A stretch of DNA of 64,000 bases from assembly GCF_022458985.1 (NCBI RefSeq), contig NC_061783.1, forward strand, positions 11,438,413 to 11,502,412. The letters run 5' to 3'. The translations under genes and the position numbers were made by a program. Source of the DNA: Mugil cephalus. Its lineage: Eukaryota > Chordata > Actinopteri > Mugiliformes > Mugilidae. The number at the start of each line of letters is the position of its first letter. The stretch's first letter is position 1. This document shows positions 19,507 through 32,793 of this stretch, piece after piece. A model generated the notes under the pieces. It was given only the letters and a program-made list of their open reading frames with translations, was not told where the DNA came from and did no database searches.

Positions 19507-20749
19507 AGGAGCAGGGCGGCAATACAAGTCATTGTTCTCATTCAGGTTCCTGTTGACCAGATATTCTTGACTGTCTTCCTCTCTGCACACAGAAGCTGTC
19601 ATAAAACATAAATAGAATCTAATCATTTTGTTAGAAATTAGCCAGAAATGTTTACGGTAAATTATAATAAAAAAAAAAAAAATACACAAATGAACTCAGT
19701 CAAGCGAAACAGCCCAAAGCAAGCACCTGTCACGGAGCAGACTGGTGTCCAAACCAACGGCGGTGTGTTTTCCCCTCACCAACTCGCGCTTTGTGGCAAT
19801 GATTTGGTTTTATGCTTCAATCTGTCTCAAACATTAGAAGCACTAGAGTAAAGTGTGAGCGTATGCGAGTGTGTGGGCGTGCAGTGGTAGTGTTGAGTTG
19901 TACAGTGGGGGTTGCACGGTGGGTTTGCTCACTGGGTACTTGTTGTTGTCATGTACTTGTGTTTTCAAATAACGTAGAATTACGCCTAGACTGAATAAAG
20001 TACTTTTAGAAAGTAGTTAAGATAGAGATATAGACGCACGCACAGCCTTTCAACTTGTCTAAAATACGATGTTGTATGAACAACAGGTCATGGACATCAC
20101 TTCTTCACAACGCGTCTGCCATCAAACCGTGCCTTTCGCCACAGTACTTTCCAAGTCTCTTGTAGTTAAGTTAAAACTGAACTTTGTTACACTGAGTGGC
20201 TGCTGACTGTCACAGCTGATTTTTTATAGCATCTGGCAAATACCAGAAGAAATACTTATAATACTCTGTGAACAGAAGCTGCTTCCTCTGGTGGGGAGGT
20301 GTGTGGTGTCGGTTTGTGATCAGGCAGCAACAAGAGTTGCTTTTACAGCGCAAGCTAATAAGTCATACACAGTATTTTTAGACTTCTGTCTTCATGTCAT
20401 TTCAACATTTAACGCTCGCACAGTTTCATATTAGACATTCTCAACTAAAAACAGCTTGTACTGGAAATACTACAAAAGAAACTAAAACTCGTGCAACGTG
20501 TGCGCAATCTCCAGAAAGAATAGAATTTCTTGACATTATCTTTTAATGCGCTGAAGTTGCAGAGACACCAGATACTTAAAGCAGCATGTGGCTGCATGTC
20601 GTCTCAGTAATTTAGTAAATCAGCCCTTTACGTAAAACCCATTACAGAGCAGAAGCACCGGAGAAACTACTGTGCTATTTTAAAAGTCACATTAATAAAA
20701 AGTAGCCATTACAAAATGAAAGCCCCGGACTCATAATGTTCAGTAGTTA

Positions 20750-21348
20750 CAGTCGATCCAGAAAGTGTCTAGAACCTTCACATTTTGAGCTCATTTTAAA
20801 TGAATATAACGGCACTTTGTACACTTTTGTTCAAGTTATTTTTTCGTTCTCAAAGACAATGTATTCTGACATCATTTGTTAGTTTGTGAAGTCCTTTTGG
20901 CATCAATTACATCTCTGCGTTCTTGGATGTATCTTCAAGATATTTGAGCCGTTCATCTAAAGCTTGTTCAGACTGGATGAGAAGCATCTTCAGGTCTGTG
21001 CTGTGGGTGGGCTCCTACCAAAGACGTGCCTCAGCCTCACGTTGTTTTGTCAGTATTTTGTCAACATCTCCGTATTTGCGTTGATCCGTTCTTCTGAACA
21101 ACCTTTGTGTCACGGCTGCTGCAGCACAAAGCGCCTCCCTAGCATTATGCTGGGACCACCGTGCTTCACCTTTGGGTCGATTTCAGCCAGAGAGTGAACA
21201 GCGTCTGGTGTTCGTCAGATACAGCGCTAAGAGTTCTGCCCCAAATGTTTGATTTTGAACGCATCACGGCACAAAATCTGCTTTGTCTATTTGACAAAAA
21301 AGTAATAGTTCAAACTCAAATCTGTTCAAGTTTTCCCTGAACCAACTG
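20750..21348. mobile_element. Decayed nonautonomous Tc1/mariner element
   Basis: The left end is TA|CAGTCGATCCAG and the right end, read inward on the minus strand, is TA|CAGTTGGTTCAG. These are CAGT termini inside a duplicated TA target, the signature of Tc1/mariner insertion. The inside contains a decayed stretch (about 21110-21190) like the 'CAGCATGATGCTGCCACCACC' region of fish Tc1 transposases. At 599 bp and full of stops, it cannot encode a transposase. Confidence 0.7.
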
Positions 21349-22104
21349 TATACAAATACCCCGGTCAGTGAGGTTTTATTTAAGGTCAAGCTAATTTTAA
21401 CTACTTCATGTATTCGTTTAACGTATAACAATTCGCCATATTTAATAAAGTCGTCACTTATCTCGTTTGTAAACCTAATCTTGATCTAAAAATAATGAAC
21501 AAATCTACAAAAATACATAGGAATATAGAAATGCTCGAAAAGTTGAACTCAACAAGACGCCGAGCACAAATAATTAATTATTTCCATAACTTTAGGACAG
21601 AATATTTGTTCACTTTAAACAATATAAGGAAGCAAATAAATTCTGACTCAAAAACCACAAGCACACATTCAGTGCATTCTTATAAAATCACAATAACACC
21701 GCCCTCCATCACCATCGTCACGCTCACAAACATCCAAATCCAAATGACACACCCTTTCCTGCACAGTGGACGGCAGATAAGCTGCTCCCAGCGGGGAAAT
21801 CCACTGCAGGCAGCAACGCTGGAGCACTCAAACGCACAGAAGACTGCAAGATCTGCGGCCTTCTATTTTATTTATTTATTTTTTAATCAAGTTCTGTGCT
21901 AAGCTCAGACTTTCTCCGCCCTTCCTCCTCATCATCTCTTTTTCTTACCTTTTCTTTCTCTCACCCCGCTCTCTCTCTCACCCCTCTCTCTCTCCCTCTC
22001 CCTCTCTCTCTCATCAGCAGGAAGCTCCTCAGGATGCAGAATGTGAGTGGGGAAGGAATGATAGGACAATGGGAAGCAAGCTGTCACCGAACCCTCACAC
22101 ACTT

Positions 22105-22137
<33 letters not shown>

Positions 22138-23739
22138 TCTCCAAGAGAAAGGACAGGGAGAAAGAGCTGGAAAGGAGCAGTGGAAAAGTAAGGTGTCTCG
22201 GTCACCAGGATGTCCTGTTTCCACGTGATGTCATCATATCCGTTTGATACAGAGGACTGAGCTGACTACATTTGTCATTTACGTTTGTCATCATCATTTG
22301 CATCTAGGAACATTTACACAATCTTCTTAAACATTAAGGACTCGAGGAGGGGTTCTGAGAGTGTCAACAGACTTCCTCGGGTCAAGAAAACACGTAGAGC
22401 CTCTCATCGCACAACGCACAGCTGACATCCTAAGGACATCCAAGAGCACTAGTGTCAGACTGTGGCAGAGCTCATCCTCGACAAATTTCTACAAACATTC
22501 ACCTGCTGGAGCTCTCAGCTGCTTGGTGGGAACGCTGCATGACGACGGTAATGTCCATTTCTAACCCCCCCATAAAAAACATCTCCACACCCCCTTCCTT
22601 CCTGCCTAGCCCCAAGGCTAAAGACAGGAACTGACCTCGTAACGAAACAGGAAGTGATGAAGTCCAGCCTTGAAAGGCCTAATCGCCGTTTTCCTCATCC
22701 AACCTTCAAGACTTCAGGAAAACTCCTCCACATCCATTCAACAAACTTCTCAGAGTTTGCGTAGAAACAAGTGTTTATGCTGATTAAAGAAAAGAATGTG
22801 CGATTATGCAACGCGCCTACATCACAGGAACACCTGCATGGGATCATATTAAACACCACAGATTGTTGGCTATGTTAAGGAAACAGGCAGCCTGGCCTTT
22901 TCCTCAAGGTGGTTTCCTGTCTGCCAAATAAATCACAGTCACATTTAATGGAGGGAGATTTTAGATCTTAGGCACAAATGACAATTTGGGAATGCATCCA
23001 TCACAGATGTGCAATGCACCGCCCAATTTGTATTTGTTTCTTTTTAACTACAAATATTCCACTTACTACAGTCATATATCTCATAAACTTGCCAGTCTTG
23101 CGAGGCACAAAAGTGTCACACATCAATGGGGCTGTGACCGACTTCTCTGGTAAATTCCACTCTTCTAACAATGCAATGTTGGCTGTTTGATTTCTAAATG
23201 TCATCCTCTGTGGGTGCCGTCCAGCAGAAGAGTGGAAGTAGGCCTACATGGTCGCACTTCATTAACTTCTGTCAGACAACTAACTTCCTTTTATTTAACA
23301 GCCAACTTAAAGTTACTCAATTTCCACACAAAAAAACCCCGAAATTAACAAATAATCCGACGGCTCAGTTAAAGCTACGCAGATGGCGCTGAGGTGAAGG
23401 TGTTGGGATGCTATATATAGTCTCTATATATATATATAAAAAGAAATGTTTGTAACACTCAACACTTTCACTGTCCTTTTAACTCGATTAATTTTAGTCC
23501 AGATTTTGGCCAAGTTCCTCTACACACCGAGAACCAAAACAGTGAAAAGTTAATTTTATAGCTAATGAAGGACAAAGGCGACCGTTTGTGACATAATTTA
23601 GGATAAAACATTCACAAAGTTCTTTAACAATGCAGTGTCAGTTCTTCAGAAACTACTTTAATCTAATTACAGTTGAGGGATAAATGTCGTTACATGTTCG
23701 GAAATCATTTACGGGATAAAGGGAGCAGAGAGTTGTTAC

Positions 23740-23980
23740 CTGGCCGAGGAGAGGCTGTTGTCCCGGGGGGTCGCGGATGCGGACGGAGCTGAGAGGGAGC
23801 TGTCCGGAGGCTCGAGGGGCGCACGGAGAAAAAGTCGCGCGCTGCTGCTGCCGCTCTGAAAAAAAGTAACAAGTGAGAGCGCGCGCGCGTCGTCCGGAAA
23901 GCTCGGAGTAATGCAACTGCTCGCGCACAGCAAGGACCGGCCCCGAGGAAGACGCGCCGCACGCACGTCTTGCAAGGTAT
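23740..23980 (-). promoter_or_regulatory. yrk: CpG-island promoter with yrk noncoding first exon
   Basis: A GC- and CpG-rich block, including a CG-repeat run (GCGCGCGCG), lies upstream of yrk. On the minus strand it ends at donor CTCGGCCAG|GTAACA (GT at 23738-23739). No ORF continues from it into yrk, so it fits a 5' UTR exon spliced to 15797. The start of transcription is estimated at the upper edge of the block. Linking it to yrk rests on strand and position. Confidence 0.55.
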
Positions 23981-24728
23981 ATACTTGATTCAGCAGTGGG
24001 CAAGAAACAACATTACTACTCTAATCCTTCTATCACTGCAGCCCGATGAATGACGGCGGTCGTAGCAAACATGTACAACGAACGAGATTAATTAATTAAC
24101 AATTAACAACATACAGTTTTCATTTAAGAGTAAGAGCACGCGGCAGGCTAACGATAAAGTAGGTTGCCGAAGAACACTACACTACACTACATTACCAGTG
24201 ACTTTGGGTCACTTTAAGGACAAGTTTTTAAAAAAATAACACAACGAAACAAAACCTACGTGGAGCTAATGTGGAAGTTTGCAGAAACCGTAACCCCACA
24301 CTTAACCGTAACTGCAAGCTGGGCGTCTTGACGATATGCAAGCGCAGGATTGGACGTGACACATTGACTCATATGGTGTCAATGACAGGAAGACTGAGAA
24401 TGAGACGTGTGACATCCGCGTAGCTACACAAAAAAAAGGAAAAGAAAATAGACTCTCGCCTAAGTAATGTTCACGTGTGAGGTTGTTCACCTTTTTATTA
24501 TCGAGCTGCACTTCATATTTCATAATTTCGTACTGGCAGAGCGTTTCTGTTTCATCCTGAAAGATTTTTCTACCTGATATAGCAGCGCCGTCACAATTTA
24601 TTTTAAAGTCTTTGTCGCCACCTTCGGGTCCGTCAATGTTACTCTGTACAGTAGAAATTGTACAAGACTGCGGAGTTAAATGCGTAGAACAAACTCACAA
24701 CACATTCTTCGATTTTGATAACAAAGTT
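23981..24728. other. Short yrk-sesn2 intergenic spacer
   Basis: Lies between the presumed yrk start and the sesn2 polyadenylation signal. I see no coding exon or recognisable repeat. Confidence 0.4.
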
Positions 24729-24734
24729 TTTATT
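24729..24734 (-). terminator. sesn2: sesn2 polyadenylation signal (AATAAA)
   Basis: AATAAA on the minus strand, about 415 bases past the stop codon. It implies a short 3' UTR. Confidence 0.6.
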
Positions 24735-25148
24735 GTATATAAAAATACATGTTGTTTTGTCTTGTTTTATGGCAGAAGCATGAGTAGTAATGCTGTGCCG
24801 ACCTGTATTCGTCAGATAAACCACAGAAGTCCTGCTGTCACTTAAATAATCACTTAGTTTTAGCTACATTCACAGACAACAAGCACGTCCTCTATGACAG
24901 AAATGTGTGCAAGACATTCGAGAGAAAACTCAAGGCTCAAGAGGGGAAACAAAACCTGATACACTTCAGTGCAATACAAGTAACAAATTTTAAATATATC
25001 TAATCTCCCAGTAGCAAAGCAGCATCAGAACATTAACACTGAAACATACGATATGCTCATATAAACATTCACTGTAGTGTGTGTCTGGTTGTGTGTGTGT
25101 GCAAGATCATCAAAGCTGGCTCAGAATCGATGCTACTATGTGTGAGTG

Positions 25149-28100
25149 TCATCTCATGTAGTGTGTGATGGCTCGTAAAGTATAAAGCAGGGCAGCCTGT
25201 AGCCGGGCTTCCATCACAATTAGGTTCGCATGAACCTGCAAAAACAAAAAGAAGGAAAAAGATGGAGAAAATGTGGGTTATTATCGTCAGGTCCGCGATA
25301 TACTTTCAAGTCCTGCATGTAAAGCTTCCTTCTCTGATGACATTTAAAAAGGAAGGAAAAGAAAGGACACAGCGAAATGCCAATTGATTGGTCCTTTGTT
25401 GAAAAGGTAGAGACGACATGTTAAAATGTCAAACGGTTTGTGACTGAAGAGGTGCGCGTTTGAACTCGTCCTTACCTTTTCAGAGGGCCTGAAGTGTCTC
25501 CAGAAGGCGTGATAAATGCGCGTTGTGGTCTGCTCTGGGTGACAGGCCATGGTTTTGACAAACACCTTCAGAGAGCGCTCCAGCAACACATTCACGCTGC
25601 CGTAGTCGTAATCATCGTAACTGCGAAACACAGATTGACAAAATGTGTTGGCCACACGGCAGGTACATGTTACTTTTGGCCGCGCACGCTTGACGGCTGA
25701 CGGCGCCGTACTCACCGAATCCCGTAGAGGCAGTGGATGTAGTTCCACAGAGCTTTTCTCAGAGTGTGAGTGTCCACGCCCTCGTGCATGGCCATCCTGT
25801 GGTAGGTCATGTTGCTCACCACCTGCAAAGTCATTACTTGTTCCTTAATTTATCCGTCTTCCAATAGTTATTAGTAATTGTTATCCATAGACTGTACATA
25901 AAGATGGGCTGAGGCAACTCCTCAAAAGTTGCAGCTGGCTGTAGTATAGACTCTAAAGCCTGCCCCCAAAGTACACATCAAATCATTTTGTCTCAATGTT
26001 GGTTTCTGTTACCAGTTCTTATCATGTTGTGGCATGTCCAAGAGTTATTTTTTAATAAGTTAACAGCAACTTAATTTTCGACAACAGTACTTGTGAAGCC
26101 TTAAAATTAAGTAATGAGGCGAACTCATTTGGATCTTTTGTTACAGGGCACGTATGAGGAGTGAGTTGTTCAAACAGAGAATGACTTTTTCTTCTCAAAC
26201 GGTTTCATCAAAGTCTTGTTGAAAGACGCACAGTTGTACAGCAGTATTTTACTCAAAAGGCAAATTTTTAAAAATATATATTGCATTGGGAATCACTGCT
26301 TTTCAGTTGTAGCGCGCTTCTATGTGGTGAAATGCGGCGGTACCTGAAATTTCTCATCCAGGAGCTGGCCCATGTCTGGCAGTAGTCTGTTGAGCAGAGA
26401 GTATCCGTGGTCCTCCCAGGAATAGTCCTGCACAAGAGACACCAGCATTAATGAATCTGTCATCTGCGATGATGCAGTGTACGTACACAGTAAAAATGTG
26501 TTGCTGTGGTGTATCTATGTTATAAAATATACCTGTGCTCTCATAGTAGGTGGGGACTGCTCTCCTCTGGGGGCAAAGTCTTCGTATCTGAACTCAGGTT
26601 CCTCCACCAGACACAGCACCAGGTCAGGTGGGGCTCCCCGTACCACCGCTGAAAGCAAACAAACAAACAAACAAAAAAAACCCTTTAGAGTCAGGAAAAA
26701 GTCATTTACGTGAATGACAGAGTGACGCGGTGGCGTTTGTACCTGTTGGTATACTTTCACTCCTCTCTCTCTCAAACCGAGTAGCCATCTCCTCCTGTGT
26801 ACACTCCTCCTCCTGCTGCTGCAGCTCCACCATCCTCTTCATCAGCACCTCCACCTCCATTGCTCCGTCAACTGTCTGAAGATGAAAAACAAACAAACTT
26901 AGTTTAGCTGTCACTAAACCAGCTACTCACACCTTTTGTCATCTTGGACATCTCGAGCTTGTGATCTTGCCTCCTGCCTGCCGTCTTCGTGCGCGGGGCT
27001 GTGAGGGCTGTGAGGGCTGCGGGGAAGGTGGCTGGGTGATGGAGGTTGGAAGGTGTAACCTCCAGTGTGGTCAGGTTCTGGGTTTAAACCGCAGCCCCAC
27101 ACAAAGGAGCAGAGGGAGTGAGCGTGCGCCATCAACACCACGGCGTGTATTAGTTCAGCCAGTGACCAGCGAGGGTCTGCCCCGGGACACACCAGCTCCT
27201 ACAGGGAAGAGAGGTAAATAGGGCAGGTAAGTAGAGCCGAGACTTCTACGTTAAGTTTATAGCCAAATAAACTCATGGAACGGTGCCAAACCACTCCCGT
27301 ATAAGCTAAACCTTCCCCCCAGCTCAGTCATAGTCATCAGTTATCTTCGTTTCAGGAGCACAGTCAGTTGCTTAAAGAAGCTTTGTTATCAAATCCTAAT
27401 GAATAATTCAACCCTGCATGATACGACTTAATTACTGAGGATTCTCCGTCATCCAGGTCAAAGCTAAATTTGCTAAGCTTGGAGTCCAGCTGCATTTGTT
27501 TCTGCCTGGCGTTAGATTAGCCTTAATAAGTAAATTAAAAGCCACAGAGTCAATAAAGTTGTCAGACTTGACAAATAGACAAGTGTGCAATCTTTTGTAC
27601 GTGCCGCAACCACTGTTTATCGACTTTTTATTTAGTTGGCAATTTCAACTGAGTGCCCTTATTTATTACTAAGATTTATGCATTTCCAAAATTGTCATTG
27701 GTATACCCTGCCATCAGCAAGTCCTGCAATCCTATGTGGCGCATTTTATAGCGGTTTAACAAAACCCATCATCATGACACAAAATGATGCTGACAAAAAT
27801 GTCCGGTGTATTAATTTACTGCCCATTACAGGGTAAACTACTGAGCGTCCACTGAACCAGGAGAGGTGCGTCAGCGAGAGCGTTTGGACGCCTGTCAAAA
27901 TTGTAACGTATTAAATCACATTACTATAATATGACAGTGCATGAGCAAAAGAGAGAGTTGGAGTGAGACTCAGACAGCGAGTGGGTGAGCTGGTGACGCG
28001 TCTGACCTGGATGTGCTGCTGTGTAATGAGCCAGGGTCTGTGTGCCAGCAGCTTGTTGAGCGTTTGCAGACTGCGGAGTTTGGTGGGAGCGTGCTCGAGG

Positions 28101-31100
28101 CCGCTCAGCCAGCTCTCTTCCCCTCCGGCCTCCAGGAAACCGGCGCTGTGCTGCTGCACCACGTACTGACAATGGTGCCGAGCCGCGGCCTGGGAGACAT
28201 CAGGACGGGTCCAGGTTAGTGAGAAGGCAGTAAAGCTCCCATTTAAAACTGGGCTCCGTCGCTCTGTCCAAACTCACGGATATCAAGAGCTCAGAGGTCA
28301 GAGCAGCAAAGCTGCACTTGGACAAGTTGATCACTTTGAGTTTATTAAAGACACAATGGCAGATGATGTGAAGTGCGTGTGAGTGATGAGAGTCATAAAA
28401 TTTTAACGCAGCATTTGCTACAGTTGTTGGATGCCCCTCAAGAAGATAATGACACTTTTTATTTACTGACTTTTCGCTCTCATATTTTATGGGCAATATA
28501 TGTCAACTTTAACCACCGTAGGCCTCTGAAATGTACCTGCAAAAGCTGACTGAGATTTACTCCACAAACTAATCCATCTAATCTTCTACCAACTGTTAAT
28601 TTTGACAGCAAATACATGGCGCCCAATTTGTCTCATTCCTAATGTTTTTTTTTTTCCCTGTTTAAACCTGTACTGCCCGGGATTGTGAAAGCAGTGTGTT
28701 GCAGGGGGAACCAGCATTGGAGCGATATTAATATAACTGTATCACCATGGTTATACCAGTGGAAACAGGAACCAAAGTACAACCATAACGTCACGGCTGC
28801 AGGCTGCAAGGTCAGCCATTATTTTGGATGTTAGGGGTGAAGAAAGTAAGAGCCAGGGCACTTGGAGCCCGTCACAGAGCAAATACAGGATTCAGAGGGT
28901 TTATAGCTGTTGTTGTTGCTGCTTCATTTGACACAAACACAATGAATATAGGTCGTAACTAGAAAACCCCATGGTCACTATCACATAGGCATACAAGTTT
29001 ATAGTAGAAATTAGATCAGAAATTAAGAACTCCTTGAATGTCAGGATTTAACCCCAAGTGTCAGAGCTTGCAGCAATAAGCTGACATAAAATCAAACCAA
29101 CAACGATCACATATTAAAAGATCATTTTTGGTCTAATCCAATAATGATCTGCACATCAAATCTAATTATTCACTTTTAAGGAAAAACGTGTTTACTATGT
29201 TTATTTGTTGTTCTTTCAATCAATGGCTGACCAAATCGATATACACACATTAGGTATTAACCTAGCTAGATAAAATCATTTTAAAATACAGTTGTGGACC
29301 AGTCTCATAGAAGCTGTTAAGTTCAACTAATTGCAAAAGAGTCTGCGACATTTGAGGGCCTTGTTCAAAGCAACTTTTATTGCCTCTGTAGTTAAATCTG
29401 GACATTTAGTGCAGCTTAGTGAAGTTGATCTGACAGGTGTCACTCATCAACAGCCATATTTCTGTGACTGTCTTACCATGATGGCGATGTAATGTCTCCA
29501 GTGTCGGGGTAAGGGGCCGTCCAGCTCCAACAACGCGTGCTGGGTCCTCAGGAAGCAACTGAGGTAGGCGGGGTGCAGCGCCATCACCATGGTGACGTGG
29601 TCCACACGGCCCAGTGAAAGAAAAGATTCAATGAGGATGTCCTGGTCAGAACCTTCTTTCAACATCTAAAGAGGAACAGAAAACGTTTACATCAGATGTT
29701 TCACAGCCAAGGAAGAGAACACTTCTTATGGCAGTTTTGTCTAAACATCGGAAACCTCAAAGTGGTTCAAATTGAAAACGGAGCAATTTTAGAACATTTT
29801 TTGCTCAGTCTGGACTCTAGGGAAGTGTGGTTGTCACTCACGCAGCCATCTTCGCTGCTGTGCACGGCAGATGGTTGAGCTGAGACTTATGGCTAACTGT
29901 CAGATTACTAAACCGAGCAGATGTGCCATACAGGAAGAAAACATCAGTCTGACTCATCACTCCAAAATGTCTGAGCCCGCAGAAAGATTTTTCACTGAAC
30001 GCCAACATGCACGTCGTCCAGTCGGCTGTAATTGAGGGCTAGCAACCTGCAACATATGCTGCCAGGTTCCCACCCTCTTCACGTCAAAATAGATTTATTG
30101 ACATGTGTTTTTACATCAATGCAAGTTGGCAATTTCTGTATTGTCATGGTTAATGGACCTGGACTTGGAAAGGGACTGGTTAACTTTAAGCTAGTGAGCC
30201 CTGAGGGTAACAGATGAATGGAGCCTCTTGATACTTACGGGTCACTATTGTTTTTCTGGAGCATGAGGTGTGGCTGCCAGGTGTTAAAAGAGGAGTGGAG
30301 GAATGCATCATTAGTCCCCCGGGGTGTTGTGGTAAACAACACGGCACAGAATAAGGTGGTGCTTTAACTATACCTTAAACTCACTCCCACTTCATCAATC
30401 TCAAGAGCCACTTTATCACAACACGGGTGCTCATTAGGACTGAGCTATTTTGGAAGTGGTGTGATAATGAACCCTTTCAGTGAGTCTAGAACAGCGCTTG
30501 AATCAATGCACCAAAATCAATGGACTTGAATAAAGTTTCTTCTCCTGGACCCTCGTGAGCTTCCTTTAAGAATAAAACGAATAAAAAAAAAGTTCTAAAA
30601 GTCGTAAATAAGCAGCCTTACAAAGCATAAAATGTCCGGAGCTGATAAAACACTTTATTCAGTGGAAAAATTAGAGTGAGTCACATATTAAAACCAGCGT
30701 CACTCATCAGCTTTGGCAACATAACACTGCCTCAGGTGAATCCTGAAGCAACAGCTTTGCAGTGTTGCAGCATAATATTTAGCTCCAGTGCATACAGTCT
30801 AACTGGTTATCAGAACATTTATGGGGGAATTACGCATACTAAAGAATACTGATAGCAACAGCTGAGACGAGTATTTATTTACAGATTTGTTTGATGGCAG
30901 TCTGCAACAACCGTCATAAAATCTAGAGATTAGACACGGAGGCCAGCTGTGTACTGCCCTGACACCAACACCAGAGACTACACAGTTAGCATTCAATGGA
31001 TAAAAGGTTCCACGACATCGCAATATCTCAGTTTTTCATTAAGAAATCAAACATGCGATCACATAATTTCCAGAAAGAAAATAGAACCAGCAAATTATTA

Positions 31101-32793
31101 TATTTATTAAAAAGTTATTTACACACCTCTTTTGCAGGAATAAAGGCACTTGGACCTGAAGCCAGGGCCCGAGGTACTTCAACTCCTTGTTGCTAGTGGC
31201 AATAAAAAAAAAAGACATACAAATTGTAAATATACCACACTGTAAAATAATAGTAAATATAATTATCATTAAATCTGCTCGTCTTGTTCTGTCTGACCAG
31301 CTGCCCAAAAGACAAAATATACTCACTTTACTATCACATAACATAAGGAAAATTCTCCTTGGCTCAAATATAGCAAATAAATAGTTTATTTGCATTGCCA
31401 TGAATCTAGTAGTCTAGCTACTAAACTGGAGGTTGTGACTAAGTGATTTTCAAACCAAATACAATACAAAAACACTTTAATTGTCCTTCCGGGGGTAATT
31501 TAGGGCACGAATGTACCAACCTACAAAAAGGAAGAAGGACTTTAAGCAACTTCACACAGTGTCTAAACAATTTAGGGGAGACTGATGACAGTGGGCAGCC
31601 TATAAACGGCCAACACAGGACATAAAAAGTCAGAGTGCATGAATTTATTTCTTGCATCAGGACTGTTCACCAGTCCAATGTCTTCTGGAATAAAAATGCC
31701 CTTCAGTTTGTTTAACATTCAGGCAGTCTAAAAGGCATTCCTATTAGCTTTAGATTACAGTGGTCACAGAGACGCTGTGAGATATGAAAGACTTTAAGAT
31801 AAATTAAAACTCTTGTCTGCAGGCAGCTTGAATCACCTTGAACTTGCCCAGGCCTATTTTGACTGCAGCTGCTGTACTATAACAGGAGAGCGCTGTTTCA
31901 TAAGCCTCAGCCCCCATAAAACGCCGGAGAGTTTTTAACTAAACCCATGCGCTTAAACTCACCGACATCGCGGCCGTGCGGGCAGCTGAACGCCACGAGT
32001 CCTCGCGTGATATCTCTAATCCAAAGTTAAATTAATTTAAAGTGCGTCAAAAGCTGCGTTGACTTTCTGTTTCGAGAAACTGCTGTCGTTTTTGGGAACC
32101 TCAGTGGCGGCGGGGGTGTGTCTGCTGGGGTTTTAAAGCGCCGGGAGGGGGCGTGTCTGGCCGGATTGCCTGTTTGTGCGCACACCGCGGCTCGGTCTTG
32201 CATCACCTCCAGTTCAACGTCTGATGAAATATCTGGCAGTCCGGTGGCAATGATAATTATCACCACCAATAAGTGATGATCAGCCGACAGGTTATCAACA
32301 ACTGCTGATAATGTCATACAATTTTACGTGAAACTCGCATAATGAGAACATTTATGGCTCCGACTATCTACCCACTGTGGCTGAATTAGTTCACATTAAA
32401 TTGTTTTTTTTAGCTCCTTGTTATTGATTTCAACTCGTGTCCACAAATTACCTGAGCGGTCCGCAGCAGCTCGGCGGCTCTCCCTCGCACCTCCTGCAGA
32501 GGACACGATCTGGACAGACGAAGAAGATGCAGCAGGGTTTGCTTGCTCAGCCGAGCCGAACCGGGCCGGTCCAAGCCTAAGGACGTCAGCACCGCCTGGC
32601 TCAGCTCCTCCAGGGCTACAGACCGTTCCCCTTCGTCCCTGCTGCACAGCCGAGATAAGCTCTTCACCGTCGGGCCAGCGTCCGACTCCGACTCGGACTG
32701 GTGGCGACATGAACGCCCGGAGCTGGACACCTGTCCTGTTTTGTCTTCTCCATTAGCCTGGCAGGTAGAGCCTGTCCCGGGATTACTGGCCAT
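25149..32793 (-). CDS. sesn2: Sestrin 2, 10 coding exons
   Basis: Stress-induced leucine sensor that restrains mTORC1 through GATOR2; cytoplasmic. Coding exons: 32452-32793, 29477-29665, 28007-28189, 26931-27198, 26743-26871, 26533-26648, 26344-26427, 25716-25822, 25476-25620, 25149-25235. They sum to 1650 nt, 549 aa plus stop. The donor of the fourth exon is AAAAGGT|GTGAGT; the earlier AG|GT choice would create a stop. Seen: [17 protein letters not shown] with Cys184, Tyr186 and His191, matching the catalytic Cys, Tyr and His of the sestrin AhpD-like fold; [40 protein letters not shown], the acidic patch used for GATOR2 binding in human SESN2; and a conserved end [10 protein letters not shown]...AITHYM. 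The start is the ATG at 32793 (G at -3 and +4). The 114-aa first exon is diverged and longer than in human SESN2. Assignment to sesn2 rather than sesn1 or sesn3 rests on the 1p35-type neighbours. Confidence 0.93.
31963..32140 (-). promoter_or_regulatory. sesn2: Candidate alternative promoter and first exon of sesn2
   Basis: Inside intron 1, the minus strand shows a GC box (CGCCCCCTCCC), a TATA-like CTTTAAAA (plus 32131-32138), about 130 bases of leader, then ATGTCG followed directly by the strong donor GTGAGT. The ATG (31966-31968) and donor are in phase 0, so this exon could splice to exon 2 and start a shorter protein, MS joined to MLKEGSDQD (437 aa). Human SESN1 is known to use several first exons. 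No transcript evidence is available here. Confidence 0.45.

Larger units (their letters stand above)
15798..23739. other. Large presumed first intron of yrk
   Basis: Nearly 8 kb without a supportable exon. It holds a Tc1-like element (20750-21348), a 22-base G run (19485-19506), CA repeats at about 19020-19040 and 22110-22137, and purine-rich stretches near 16740-17190. The ORFs inside have no recognisable domains. Confidence 0.5.

Noticed and set aside
25880-25960. 'CATAGACTGTACATAAAGATGG' block resembling a dispersed fish repeat
   Set aside because: Only a short match that I recall as common in fish; borders and family cannot be fixed from this window.
26933-26934. Donor AAAAG|GTGTGA for the fourth sesn2 coding exon
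   Set aside because: It produces an in-frame stop at the junction. Moving two bases to GGT|GTGAGT restores the frame and uses a stronger donor.
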